Part shown: positions 12,879 to 24,075 of the stretch, piece after piece
How the letters are laid out: the number at the start of each line of letters is the position of its first letter
Numbering within the stretch: the stretch's first letter is position 1
Program-made: the position numbers and the translations under genes
Notes under the pieces: model-generated
Databases searched by the model: none
What the model was told of the DNA's origin: nothing
What the model saw: the letters and a program-made list of their open reading frames with translations, nothing else
Assembly (NCBI GenBank): GCA_002286715.1
Contig: NSJX01000023.1
Coordinates: 254,524-318,523 of the forward strand
DNA length: 64,000 nt
Direction of reading: 5' to 3'
Source of the DNA: Dentipellis sp. KUC8613
Lineage: Eukaryota > Basidiomycota > Agaricomycetes > Russulales > Hericiaceae

Positions 12879-14039
12879 ATGAAACGACCGGCCGCGATTG
12901 TCTCGTATTCGGATTCGTCAGAGTCCGAAGGAGAAAGGAGCTCTAAATTCTCAAAGAGCGCATCCCCACCACCAAAGAAACGGAAACTTCCAGCACTTGC
13001 GCAGGAGCTCACGGTGCCCATCCCGATTGACGACCCGTCGAAGCACCAAGGACGCGTCCGTACTACACCTCACGTCGAAGGACAATGGGCTGCATATGTC
13101 TACGTCCCAATATCTCTTGACGACCCTGAAAACGCGAAACTGAAGCAGACGGTCAGGAAAGCATTTGATCGTGCGAAGGAGAAGGTACCTGGACTACACT
13201 GTCTGTGCTCAACTATTGCTGGCAAGACGGAATCCGCAGCCGGGGAAACCAACGAAGCTTCAGAAATGCTACACGTGTCTTTGACGAGACCATTTTTCTT
13301 GCGTGCTCACCAGAGGGAGGAAGTCAAGCGGGCTATCAGAGCCCTTGCTAAGAATCACAAACAGTGAGTGTATACTCATTGTTACGTTGCATTGCAACAG
13401 ACCGTCTCTACAAATGGCCTTTTAAGTCTCTGAGTAGTCGAGGTGAGCTGGTCGCTTATGAATTTCGTGCAGGTTCACTGCATCGTTTGCCACATTTTCC
13501 GATTTGACGAACGACGAGCGCACTAGGACATTCTTATGCATGGAAGTTGGCGGCGGACATAATGAGGTACGAAATGCACATCTCATCAAGGAATGATGTT
13601 TCTCACTCGGAGTCCTCAGTTTCGAGCCTTATCCGACGCACTGACACCGACGCTTCGGGCCTTCAAGCAAAAAGAGTATTATGAGCAACCTCGCTTCCAT
13701 GCATCCTTTGCATGGGCGCTACTCGAGAGATCAACACCCCCTATTCTCGGAGATATCCCAAAAACACCAACCGCGCCCTTGGACGTCGACCTCGGTATAC
13801 CCACTCCCACCAAAAATTCCCCAGAACCTTCTGAGAGGTCCCTACATTTGCCTGCTCCCCCCACTGCACCTGATTCAAACTCTGCCGCCTTTCCCGCGAT
13901 AGGGAGCTTTCCTCCTGGCTTGGTCCCTGATCTGAACGCCGACTTCGCAAAAGCACTAGTGTCGCCAGCCTGTGCGTTCGAGGTGCGGGAACTCAAAGTC
14001 AAGATAGGGAAAGATGTCTTTGGGTGGTCCCTGGGCTGA
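12879..14039 (+). CDS. usb1: U6 snRNA 3'-exonuclease Usb1 (Mpn1)
   Basis: Usb1 is a 2H-family phosphodiesterase that trims and caps the 3' end of U6 snRNA in the nucleus. Three exons (12879-13363, 13473-13566, 13620-14039) sum to 999 nt, giving 332 residues. The two HxS catalytic motifs are LHVSLTRPFF and RFHASFAWAL, spaced as in the family, with CMEVGGGHNE between them. The N-terminus is serine-rich and basic (PPPKKRKLPAL), consistent with nuclear location. A proline-rich insertion sits between HASF and the C-terminal strand ELKVKIGKDVFGWSL. The start gives MKRPAAIVSYSDSSESE, a typical Usb1 opening in fungi. Confidence 0.85.
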
Positions 14040-14344
14040 GCGCCGATTGTGTCAGGGTCTGCGAGCCAGCGGGCGTCGAACGTAGATGAACCCTGGCACA
14101 GTTGTCCTTGCCGTGATATTTTAACTACTCGAAACATACATACCCCCTTTTGCCGCAACTATCGCTGGAAATGATGAACATCCATGGCCCAGTTGGGGCT
14201 ACATCGTCTTGAGAGTGGGCCGGAGACATTTCCTCTCTATCCTCTATCCTCTCTTTCAACAGACTAGGATCGCTCGACAGCTCAACAACATCTCTAGACG
14301 ACGGACCGCCCTACTTTTTTTCCGTCCCACTCAGGCCGGCCGGC
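14040..14344. other. Convergent intergenic region, usb1 and MFS gene
   Basis: This 305 bp region lies between two stop codons. It is T-rich near 14310 and nothing else is supported. Confidence 0.4.
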
Positions 14345-16450
14345 CTACCTCTTCGCCTCGCGGACCTCCGCCTTCTCGCGCCACCTCGCCCCCTTATACA
14401 GGACGAGAAGCACCAGGCCCTGAGTAGCAATCAATATGCCCGTCCAGAGGCTATACAACCCTCCATCGCCGATTGAGTTCTAAATGATGAAGGCCGCTCA
14501 GCAAATCGGCAGTAGAGAGGAAAGCACAAAATCAAGGACGATTTACTTGAAGCGGGACTGCAATTTCCGCAAACACGAACGCCATAAAGCCGCGGCACCC
14601 GCTGTTGGTCGCGACGGCGGAGGACGAGCGGCCGGTGTTGGCGTCTACAACGTATGCGAGCGTGATTGAGTAGATCCATCTGTCGTCCCCTCGTGATGAG
14701 TACACGATAGTACACCAAACCGGAAGCAGATGGATTTTTACGCACATGGAAAAGAAGCCTGCGAAGAACAACGCGACGCAAACTGCGGCGATGTGGACGT
14801 GCTTTTCTGCGAACCATCCATAGGCAATGGCGGAGAGCGGGAAGAACGGCATCGCCAACTTCGTGCTTTCTAGTCGCATCTCGGGGTAATAGTGTCCTCC
14901 ATTCAGCGTCTTCATGCGGTGGAGGACGCGGTCCGACCAGCGTCCTCCGAGGATACTGCCAGCCACGCTTCCTGGCGGACATCAAGCGAAGCGGTCAGCT
15001 TCCCACCATACGGATGGCTGGAGGTGGGCTCGGAGGGAGCTGCGTACCTACGCCGAACGAAAGCATCACGAGCCCAATTTTGAGATAATTGTAGTGGTAC
15101 TTGTTCTGCAAAGTGAAGACACACGTGTACAAGATGCAATACGTGAATCCGTAAAGCATTCCTGCATACAAACATGAGGAACAGTTCCTGGTCGACTCGG
15201 ACCCGAAATACGGGAGCACTCACCAGACGACAGGAAAATCGCCAGATTATTCCATCTGCGCAGAACGAAGAGCAGCGGAGGGAAGGGATTGACATCCGCG
15301 ACCGACAGCCTTATATCTTCTATGGGAGGCGTCGCACTCTCCGGCGGCGCTTCCACCGGCTCCACGGCGCTCTGCACCTCCTGCTTCGCCTCCTTCTCCG
15401 CCTGCTGGCACACGCCCGTCCCGCTCGACCGCTTCGACGCAAGCATCTCGCGCTCGCGCTGCTCCCTATTCCGGCGCAGCGACGTCTGGTACACGAGGCT
15501 GCGCTCGCGGCGGAACGTGTCCCGGAAGAAGCCCACGAACATGACGAGGATGCAGCCCATGAAGATCACGAGGAACCAGAACGTCGCGCGCCAGCTCAGG
15601 TACTGTGTGAGCAGGCCGCCGAGGATCGGGCCCACGCTCGGGCCGAGGAGGGGGGCGGCGTAGTAGATCCCCATCATGGTGCCCCGCTCGGAGGGGTCAT
15701 AGATGTCTGCGAGCGTCGCGGCGCCGATGGCCATGACCGCGCTGGATCTGATATACCCGGGTATGGGTTTCAGACCCCACGTCAAGAGGTGGTTTAGGGT
15801 ACCAGAGCTCACCCTACTGCCTGGAGACATCTCATGCCAATAAGCACACCGACGCTACGAGCCTCCGCTGCCACAATGCAACCGACGATGGACAAGGTGA
15901 TAGACGTTATATATACAATCTAGTCGCAAGATTAGGTGCATAAGGCGGATAGAGAGATTACAGACTGCATTACCTTCCGGCCCAGAATTTCGCTGAACGA
16001 GCTCCAAATGATAGGTACGCCGCCTTGTAGAAGAATGAAGAGTGATAAACTGAGACTTATCTCAGCGCTCGTCGCGTGCAACTGGTCTTCTATCTGACCG
16101 ATGGCAGCTAGACGTCCGTGCGTGTATTGATCCAGATCATAAGTAGCAGTCTGCATGGACTCACGGTTGTAGATATTGGCTGATAGCCCTCCTATCATAC
16201 ATGCGCTGGATATGATAAAAAGTGAGATTCCCTAAGAACAAATTGAGCTAACTCTCAGTGAAGCAGCCGCGATTGTACGCACCTTGCGAAATGGCGACCA
16301 TTTTCGCGGATCGTCCTCAACGAAAGCGTGCTCGATATCCAGCACCACGTGCACTTCCGTCGTGGCAGCCTTCTCCTTGTCGTCGTTCGTGGACATTTTG
16401 TCATTTATGGGCAGAGTCCTACTCCGCCCTTCCAGTTTGTCGCACGGCAT
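14345..16450 (-). CDS. Major facilitator superfamily transporter, DHA1 drug:H+ antiporter type (Qdr-like)
   Basis: This is a proton-coupled exporter of small molecules at the plasma membrane, with an estimated 530 residues and 12 membrane segments. Recognisable parts in order are: cytosolic N-terminus; first helix (GISLFIISSACMIGGLSANI); FSEILGRK loop; RCLQAVGSSAVMAIGAATLA; DIYDPSERG; and antiporter motif C in PLLGPSVGPILGG. A long charged central loop rich in K, R and E follows, then the second half ending in WTGILIATQGLVLLVLYKG and a basic tail. About nine exons join cleanly. The start at 16450 is uncertain because an in-frame ATG lies near 16398 (MSTNDDKEK). The substrate is unknown; the nearby P450 and aldo-keto reductase make a metabolite exporter possible but unproven. 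Confidence 0.85.
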
Positions 16451-17345
16451 GGCTCACGAAGTGTGATCGTGACGGCTATAGACAGAGGGAACACTCATCT
16501 AGACTTCGGCGCTCTTATAAAGGTGCACACGACACGAAATGCACCCCGGCGCGCGTGGATCTGCGTCTCCAGCTTATCCAAATACCTCATCCGACCGCCT
16601 GGCTGTTGACCGAGTCATCGAGATGTGGGGTGATATGGGGTGATACGGGGCGTCGAATCCTACAGCTGTATCTCCGAAGGAACCGATATGACACAAGCAT
16701 TCTCTCCAGTGAGGCATTCTGAGAAGCCGGAGAACGTACAACGCCGCATGGTGGAGTTCGAGAAGATAGTCTAGTCTCGGCTCTAGCGGCCGACCGTGAA
16801 ATCGTGACCTTTCACGTGTCCGCTGTAAACGAGCGGAGATGAGTGACCACTAGATAAACATGAAGATACATGCCTTCGGTACTACGTCATAAATACATCC
16901 CTGTGGGATGGTAAGTCCAACCGGCTGGAGAGCTGTTTTGCTTATAATTACCTCAATTAATCGATCATCCAAGCTCGAGTAGGTAGGTCGCAGGCTGCCA
17001 TGATCTAGCCTCAAGGATGTTCACTTCGAACCCACGTTGAACATCCTCATGAGTAAAGAGTATGAAATGGCCGGGAACCGCACGGTTCCGTGAACTCTCC
17101 TTTGACGAACCGAAAACGTCGCGTACGTCATACACGAGTCACGATGCCTTGACCCCAAAGCGCAAAATCTTCAACCAGCTGAGAGAAGCGTATAACAAAT
17201 CACGCCCGTATACTTCATAACCAATTTGAGCATGACGATCTATACACTGCGTACCACACCGCGAGGGCAGCGACAAAAAATCGCTTCTAAAACCCCAAGA
17301 GTTGGCACCTTGCATTATATACACACTGGGGAAGAAAAACATTGA
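16451..17345. other. Intergenic region upstream of the MFS gene
   Basis: This 895 bp region holds the MFS promoter and the FunK1 3' region. Short open frames exist but none has convincing splice partners. No repeat was noticed. Confidence 0.4.
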
Positions 17346-19859
17346 CTAAGGGTCGGTTGGCTGTCCGATCGCCTCCAAGAACTTAGCGAACGTCACCGTA
17401 TCGTTAGCAGTCTCTTCCTTCCATGGTACTTCGTCTAGAAGATCGTCATCTTGATTTTCCACCTTGCCGCTGTCTTCCCTCTCCCCACCACCTTCGGCTT
17501 CTGGTTGGGAGGTGACTTGATTTTCTATTCTGTCGTCGAGACCACCTCTTGCTTCAATGTCGTCTCCAACTACCGTTCGCTCATCCCTCTTGCCTCCCAT
17601 CGAGCTGTCGTCCTCATCATCCGACGAGTCGTCGTCGTATTCTCGGTCCCGTCGCACAACCTCGTTGACTACATTCAGTCTAGCATTGTTCATTCTCTTC
17701 TGGAACTTCCTCGCGGTGTGCGCGGTCCAAGCAGAATGGTACTTCATGAACATAGCGCGCAGAGGCATGACCCAAATCTTGATTAAAGGTTGGAAAGCCG
17801 GCGTGACTTTCAAAAGTAAGTCATCAGCAAGTTCTTCTCCTCCCTCCAGGAAATCCCGCTTAGCCAAAGCCATGTCCTTCCAAGTTCCATGCATCCACGA
17901 ATTGACCAGATCGTTCGACGGCCGCTCCTCTCCGTTCAACTCGAAGTGGAAAACAGCCCAGATGAGTATCCAAAAGAACGACTCGAGATCATGTCGGTAT
18001 CTGTGAACAGGAGGCTTTTCGCAAAGAAGCTCCATTGCCATGAATGGAAGTGTCCCTGTGCGATGGCGAGCAGTAGTGGTATGGGTTTTGGTGTCCGCGT
18101 CTTCGCAGAGATCCCAATCATTCAGGATGCCATACGCATGTTTCTTCTTGTCGCGATTGAACATCAGGTTCTCCGTGCTCAGATCTCGGTGGAGAATCTT
18201 AGCCTTGAAGTTCACGATGTGGCGCACTGAAAAAGTCGGGACGTCAGGAATGATAAATGTAGGAAATCGAATATATACTCACCCCAAAGCAGGCCTATGA
18301 AGACCTCCTTGAACTCAGTCAACGACTTTACATCTCGCAAACGCTCGTACTTTGGCAACACCAGGATCCGCAGCACCCGAAGCTCCGGTGGTGGGCCATT
18401 CAAGCTCTTCAGCACTTCTCGGGGAAGGAACGCCAGCTTATTCCCGTCCTCGATTGTCAGCGAAAGCTTGAGATCTGGGATATAGCGCCGCCAGTCCTCC
18501 TCTATGCTGTTCCTGATCTTCCAAATAGATTCATCCTCCTTGATTCGAGACGACACCGGCCAGCTGAATTTCGCCACGTACTCTCGGCTCGCCTTGACAC
18601 CCTTGCACCGCGCGCCAGGAGAAAGCCGCACAGGCAGCACGACCGTCCCGCGACCTACGATACCATATTGGACGTGCAAGGCTTCGTCGGTCACGTCAAA
18701 TGCGACTGGGGTCTTTACTTCCGGAGAGTCGGATGTTGAGTAGAATGGGAGGGTGAGAGTGGAATCCTTGACGGAGGAGAATGGCCAGCCGCCACGATCG
18801 GGGTGTTGGAGGAGCGGCTCGTATCCGAGGTGCTCCGAGTCGCAAGAGTAAATCGCAGCCACGATGAGCATAAACAGTCCTGGTTCCGAAAGGAAGTGCA
18901 GATCGTCGGACTTGATGGCTCCGATGCGATCGAAGTACCACAGCGACAGCGTCAAGTCCTTGACGAAGATTCCGGTGACGTAGCGGCGGTTACCGACGGT
19001 GGAGAAGCTTTCGAGAGCGTAGCGGGCGAGCTGCTGCTCGTCCGCCGTGAGCTGCTTACCCTTGATCTGAGCTTCGTCGCCCGTTTGTGTCGTCACCCTC
19101 GCCCTCTTCCTTCCTTCTTCGACTCCCGAGTCCAATTTCCTCTTCGTTCGGAGAGCATTGACCGGCTCGCTCTTGAAGCCTCCGCTTTGGAGCCTGTTCA
19201 CTTCATCAAGCTGTCTCTGGGATGGTTTAGAATCCTTCTTGAACTCCATGCAGAGCGGAATCTCCTTGAACAATAGTCTGTCGCCCGACTCGCAAGGTTC
19301 GACTCCTTCCCCGACCACGACGACGTCTGGTTTCCGATAGTTGTGATCGCCGAGGACCTGCGTCGAGCCCAGCGGACGTAGCTTCAAGTTGCAATGCTTC
19401 GGGAGCTCCGTGTGATCAGATAACTGAGCATAAGCGTCCTCAAACAGGCCACAGAAAGGCTTGTAGCGGCCAGGCTCTGTGGCACAGCTGATGTATTCTT
19501 TCCAAAGATCCTCCCGGTGAGAGTATTGCCAGCTTCCGAGTCGCAGATTTGCACAGTCGAAGCCGTAGACGTGCAGTACGAAGTCCTGGATAGAGACACC
19601 TTCTTGCAGATTGTCCATGAGGGCGCTCTTCAATTTGCCTTTGATAGCTGGAATTGTATACTTTGCGTTGGAAATCAACCCGTGAACGCTAAGGCGGTTG
19701 AGGTCGACGGGGGTGGATTGGCCTCCTGAAGAAGACGATGAGCGCGACAAAAATTATTGAGCAAGAACGACGCTTACTGATAGAAGGACCAGGAAGACTC
19801 TGACCCTGACGGGGGGGTGTACGAGGACTAGTAACGTTCCCGGCCTGGAGGGAGGCCAT
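17346..19859 (-). CDS. FunK1 protein kinase (fungal-specific)
   Basis: This is a serine/threonine-type kinase of the FunK1 family, expanded in Agaricomycetes and often linked to multicellular development. Three exons (19859-19778, 19725-18283, 18226-17346) sum to 2,406 nt, giving 801 residues. The kinase core is at the C-terminal half: catalytic loop HRDLSTENLMF, metal-binding segment LNDWDLCE in place of DFG, activation segment end GTLPFMAMELL, then HRYRHDLESFFWIL, all typical of FunK1. The N-terminal half holds the family's regulatory region (LFKEIPLCMEFK). A glutamate- and serine-rich tail ends in QPTDP. The start ATG at 19859 was recovered as a short first exon (MASLQAGNVTSPRTP). Confidence 0.88.
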
Positions 19860-21213
19860 GGTCGGTCGTTCAGTGAGTGAGGAAGCGAAGAGGATGATAC
19901 TGACCTGGGGTGTTCGCTCGTCCTTTATAGAAGTGTATTGTGGCCGTCAGATGTGGACGGTGCTATTGTTGCGAGTCAAAGTGAATTCGACAAAGTGAAT
20001 TCAACAGTTGTGGTCAACTGCGACCCAGAGACGCGGCGGAGTTTGGCTCGAACAAAGGAAGCGGAGTTGAATGGGTTCAGTCATGTGACCGCGCGTACTC
20101 TCCCTCCCTTTCAGTTCAACGAGTCCCTTTGATGTTCTACTCCATTGGACCAGTTCAGAGGACGGTAGAGGCGCGACAATGTATGTATGATACGCTTTCT
20201 TCTTCTAGCAGGTTCGACTAGCCTACAATGACAGTGAAATTGTAGCATTTGCTTCCGAGTCTCACGGCCACCTCGGGCAGGGGCCGGGAATTCAATGAGG
20301 GGATAAGAGCGGTGACTCCCTTCTTCCATCTCACTAGGGAAGTCTTTCGAATGTCTTAACACGCGCCATTCCAGCAGCCAAATGCGAACACCGGCATACA
20401 AACCGCACAACAGAACCCAGCGCCCATATCCTCACCATCCTCGTCACTCGACGTATTCGTGAGTATCATAGTATCATCTTGGCCATGACGGGGTGGCGGG
20501 CTCATGCAGCTCTCTCACGAGGGCAGAACGCTAAAGCAAAAACATTGACTTGTCACAGCTTATTCCTAAATCCTAGGACGCTGCCATCATCGTGACTGCC
20601 ATGATACATCGACAAGGCTGGCCGACCAGGTGCTTTCACGTTGTAATCCCTCTCGTCAAATGCACGACGTCGATCGAATACAGGGTCCACGTGCAGTCAC
20701 CCCGATGGTTGTCCTTCGGGCGACCAGCGACTGCCACCGGCCGCCCATGATCCAACAATGAGTCTACGAATAATGTGCCTTGCCGTACGAGTGCACTCCC
20801 TCACCCCATAATATCTACCCCCTACGCCGGGCCAAATGTATTCAGACAATGTTCGCGCCACAATTCCGACAGTCTGCGGGTACAGCTGTCGTCCCCCGGT
20901 GGCACTATCTCCCACCATATTCAACCGTCAGTATCCCGAGCGTTGCTGTCGTATCCGTGCCCATACCGAACTTGATGTGATGTACAACAGAACGACGGCG
21001 CATTGCAACAGCCCTAGGCCCGTCCATGCGTCTCACATTCCAGGATTCGATCATGTGGCGCCAACGCTGCGCGGCTGACTGTCCATAGAAGACCTTCTGA
21101 ACCCCGAAGAACTCGTCTATCCGAGCCTGCAGCGACACGCAGCTTTCTCCTTCTCACACATCAACCTGAGTCCGCGGCGAGCGTCTTGAACTGGAATTCC
21201 GCCTTCGAAGACT
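19860..21213. other. Intergenic region
   Basis: This 1.35 kb stretch holds the FunK1 promoter and no supported gene. Several frames of 60-100 codons exist on both strands but none looks like protein. Confidence 0.4.
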
Positions 21214-22150
21214 ATGCAGCCGATGATACAGACACGCAGGACAGAGACAGTGACTATGGGCGCCAGCCACACTGACGTTTGGCGTTCAGGCCATACGTTC
21301 CACCCACCGACGACAGTACCCAGTACCGCGGGCACGAGGTCCCGGATGCCCGAGAAGCGCCGCGCGAGTCGTTCTACTCTAGGTTTGGAAGGGCAGTGGT
21401 GGGCGCGGAGGCGGAGCGACAGGCCTAGAACAAACGACGAAGATAGTGTTCAAGATGGATATCCATTTCTCGAAGGGCAGGGTCTCTCCCGGGACAGCTC
21501 GAAGGGCGAAGGCAAGACCGCGGACACAGCTACGAACCCTAGTTCGGCCCGCCCGAAGCGGCCTTCGAGGACGGAAGAGCGGCGTGAGGCGGCGGCTGCG
21601 CAGGCCGTGCGTCGGCGGGAAGGAGGCAAGGTGCAGCTTGAACTGCTCGAGTTGAAAATTCCCGCGTCAGCGGAGGAATGAGGAAAGTTCAACAACAGCA
21701 CCGTCCTGGCCGCAGGTATGTCGACCCTTTCCACTGGCAGCTCAGCCAGCATCACTCCACGACTAAGCGTGTCGCTATGCAGCCGATGGCTATATCGACC
21801 ATCTGGAAGAAAAGGTCCGAGACTTGACTGAAGAGTTGGTGGATAAGGACCTCCAGCTGGAGACCGAGATGTCTCGGAGAGAATGGCTGAGGGCTGAGTG
21901 GGCTCAGGCCGCTTTGATTAATAGAAGGTGGGAGCGTATAGAGTTGGGAAAGGCCCGCCCCAGCATACTGTACATGCGCACTTTGGATTCGCGCTTAGCT
22001 CGCACAAATGCGAGCGGAATGTGGACGAGAGGAAGATTGACCGGGATTCTCGCACAGTTGGAAGACACAAGGGTACTCCTGGCCGAGACCAACGCAAAGC
22101 TCGCCGAGACCTGGGTTCAAGATAATGGGTGCAGGCGAGAGAATCATAAG
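21214..22150 (+). pseudogene. Broken helix-loop-helix/leucine-zipper-like gene
   Basis: A basic region and first helix are visible (KRPSRTEERREAAAAQAV, then VQLELLELKIP). A second helix and coiled coil follow an intron near 21716-21781: NNSTVLAA, then DGYIDHLEEKVRDL and a heptad-like stretch with ETEMSRREWLRAEW. The arrangement resembles a fungal bHLH-zip transcription factor. However, an in-frame TGA at about 21679 sits in the loop between the helices, and I found no canonical intron that removes it without losing helix 2. The gene is therefore probably broken. The 5' end is uncertain; the frame opens at 21214 (MQPMIQTRRTETV). The family assignment is tentative. Confidence 0.35.
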
Positions 22151-22211
22151 TTCGATTGTTCCCACAACATCTATACGAGAGCCTTGACGGCTACGCCGCC
22201 CCCTCAGGCTC

Positions 22212-23196
22212 TCAGGCTCGCTTTTTATGCGAAGACCGGGCGTGGCCTTCACTTCTTTGCTTCTTCTTTGGCGGCTCCGGCTGCGCTTCGCGATCGTCCA
22301 CCGCAGCAGGTTCGTCCGGGTCAGCATCGAGCTCGCGTTCCAGCGACTCCGCCGACGTGATCTCCTCCTTCATAGCGGATGTCGGCACCTGCTCTCCATC
22401 TTCAATTTCTGCCCAAGGGAGCGGTGTGAGAGGGTGCCACAGGTCCACGATTGTGTTGAGCAAGGTGTACGTTGCGAGATCGTGGGGTGTGAGGACGTTC
22501 TCGTTCGCGCGGGACGCAGTCCATGTGGAGAAGGTGGCCCACTGGCAGCAAGGGTGCAGGTTCTGATGCTTGAGCTTGAGCACGGAGAAGTTGGTATATA
22601 TATGACGTGGGGTATGCGCGTATATATGCAAGGCGAGCCTGGAATTTGACGGAGAATCACGAGATACCCGAGTCTGAAAGGTACGAGTTGGTATATGCAG
22701 CAATACACACATTCAGAGCTGCATATCTATGAGTAGGGGACTGACTCGAAGTAACGCGGTGTCCGGTACACACCACGCTCCACGGACGGTTGACACCCGT
22801 ATTCTTGCACGCCAGGAGCTTCCTCAAGATACTCGTGAGTTTCGTTCTCTACATTGTCGCCTAGAGTCTAGACGTGCGAGCCGTTGTCTCTGCACTTGCC
22901 ACGTTCACCAACGTCCCGCAGGGCTTTCTTCGAGACAGGGTATCGGGCTCTCACATGTTATCCTGCTCTCCAGCACATCCTCTTTCATGTCCTGCATGCC
23001 ACACGCACGCCAAGCTTTGCGAGCTTGAGTCAACAATAATTTGAGCATTCTGGATTCTGGCAAAGGCTACCTATAGGGGACTTTATGGGCAAGCACGCAC
23101 CTCGTCAGGGTCACAGTCTACAGATGTCTGTGATGATATAGCTCCTGGGACTTCACCTTCGTTGATGATGAGGCATGCTGCGCGTTCTTGACCCAT
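22212..23196 (-). pseudogene. Decayed member of unrecognised paralogue family (copy A)
   Basis: This copy matches the intact gene at 60412-61437 block by block. The N-terminus has ACLIINEGE (CLITNE block). LAKLG then ACGMQDMKEDV falls in two different frames. KLTSILRKLLACKNTG ends in VNRPWS. IYQLVPFRLGYLVILRQI is followed in another frame by LHPCCQWATF and ATYTLLNTIVDLWHPL. The end carries a basic PPKKKQR patch that could be a nuclear localisation signal. At least two frame changes, and probably three, cannot be explained by canonical introns. One lies in a short TA repeat near 22595-22607. The RADW..CWT..VP block is missing or unreadable. The start ATG at 23196 follows a conserved upstream element by 34 bp. 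Function is unknown. Confidence 0.6.
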
Positions 23197-23230
23197 GAGC
23201 AGTAAGTGTCATCAGAGGCGGATTCGGAGG

Positions 23231-23293
23231 AGCGCGTCCGACGCGGTTAGGGTGGTATTTGTTTGGCCGGTGCAAATAACGCGCTTGTGGCGC
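23231..23293 (-). promoter_or_regulatory. Conserved upstream element, copy 1
   Basis: Read on the minus strand it contains CGCCACA, two bases, CGCGTT, R, TTTG, Y, AC, then CCAAAC and a GACGCGC block. Here 17-20 extra bases separate the last two blocks. It ends 34 bp before the ATG of family copy A, in the gene's orientation. Confidence 0.55.
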
Positions 23294-23553
23294 ATAGCTT
23301 GCTATAGCTCGCTGGCGCTTTGTTATCACAGTCACTCAACCAAGACGGGGTGTGTACTGGCAACGGCGGCATGGAACACTGTCCACATGTCCACCTACAC
23401 ACGCCAACGACCTTGTCTTGTCCGCTGTCCATAATTTGAGCAGGGTATTGAGCTACCTTACGCCACAGGCTTGACAATGACATGTCTTTTTAGGAGATCC
23501 GAGCTGTTCATGTGCCTCGGGCACAGCTAGTGACTCGGCCCCGTTGGTCACTA

Positions 23554-23610
23554 ACGATCTACAAGGCCACTGACGATCTAGAAGGCCACTCACGATCTAC
23601 AGGGCCACCA
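23554..23610 (+). repeat. 19-bp tandem repeat, three units
   Basis: The unit is close to acgatctacaaggccactg, at 23554, 23573 and 23592, each differing at a few positions. It lies in the 880 bp between family copy A and the aldehyde reductase. Apart from this and the upstream element, that interval (23197-24075) shows nothing else. Confidence 0.7.
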
Positions 23611-24075
23611 CCATCACAACTCGCATACTGCCTCCTAAAATATCTCAACAATCTCGCGCGGTACGTCACCCTGCCTGCCAAAAATTTTGTCGCCTCTACC
23701 ACTGAACGCTCAAATCCAAAGCTTGAAGTTACAGTATGTGGGTGCGGACGTCCGCAAGGCTGGGCAGCGCATAGTCCAACCCAACCCGGCGTGCACACTC
23801 GCATTCGCACTCGCACTCGCAGTGCACACCAAGTGTCGTCATCTACCTTAAATAAGAGTATAGGCGGACGGCCACTTACTGTACTTACTGCGAGGTGCGC
23901 GTCGTCGCACGAGCGGAGAGGCTTACTCACATCTACGTCAGATTCAGAAATGCAGCAGCACACTGGCAAGAGCTTAAGAGCTCTGAGTCTGCGCAGTATT
24001 GCGGTATAAAGATCATGCCGGCCCACTTGCACAGGAGCCGACGTCAGTCAGTGACAACGACAACTCGAACCCCCC

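Noticed and set aside
15174..15797. 207-codon plus-strand frame over the MFS central loop
   Set aside because: It is antisense to a transporter with clear motifs.
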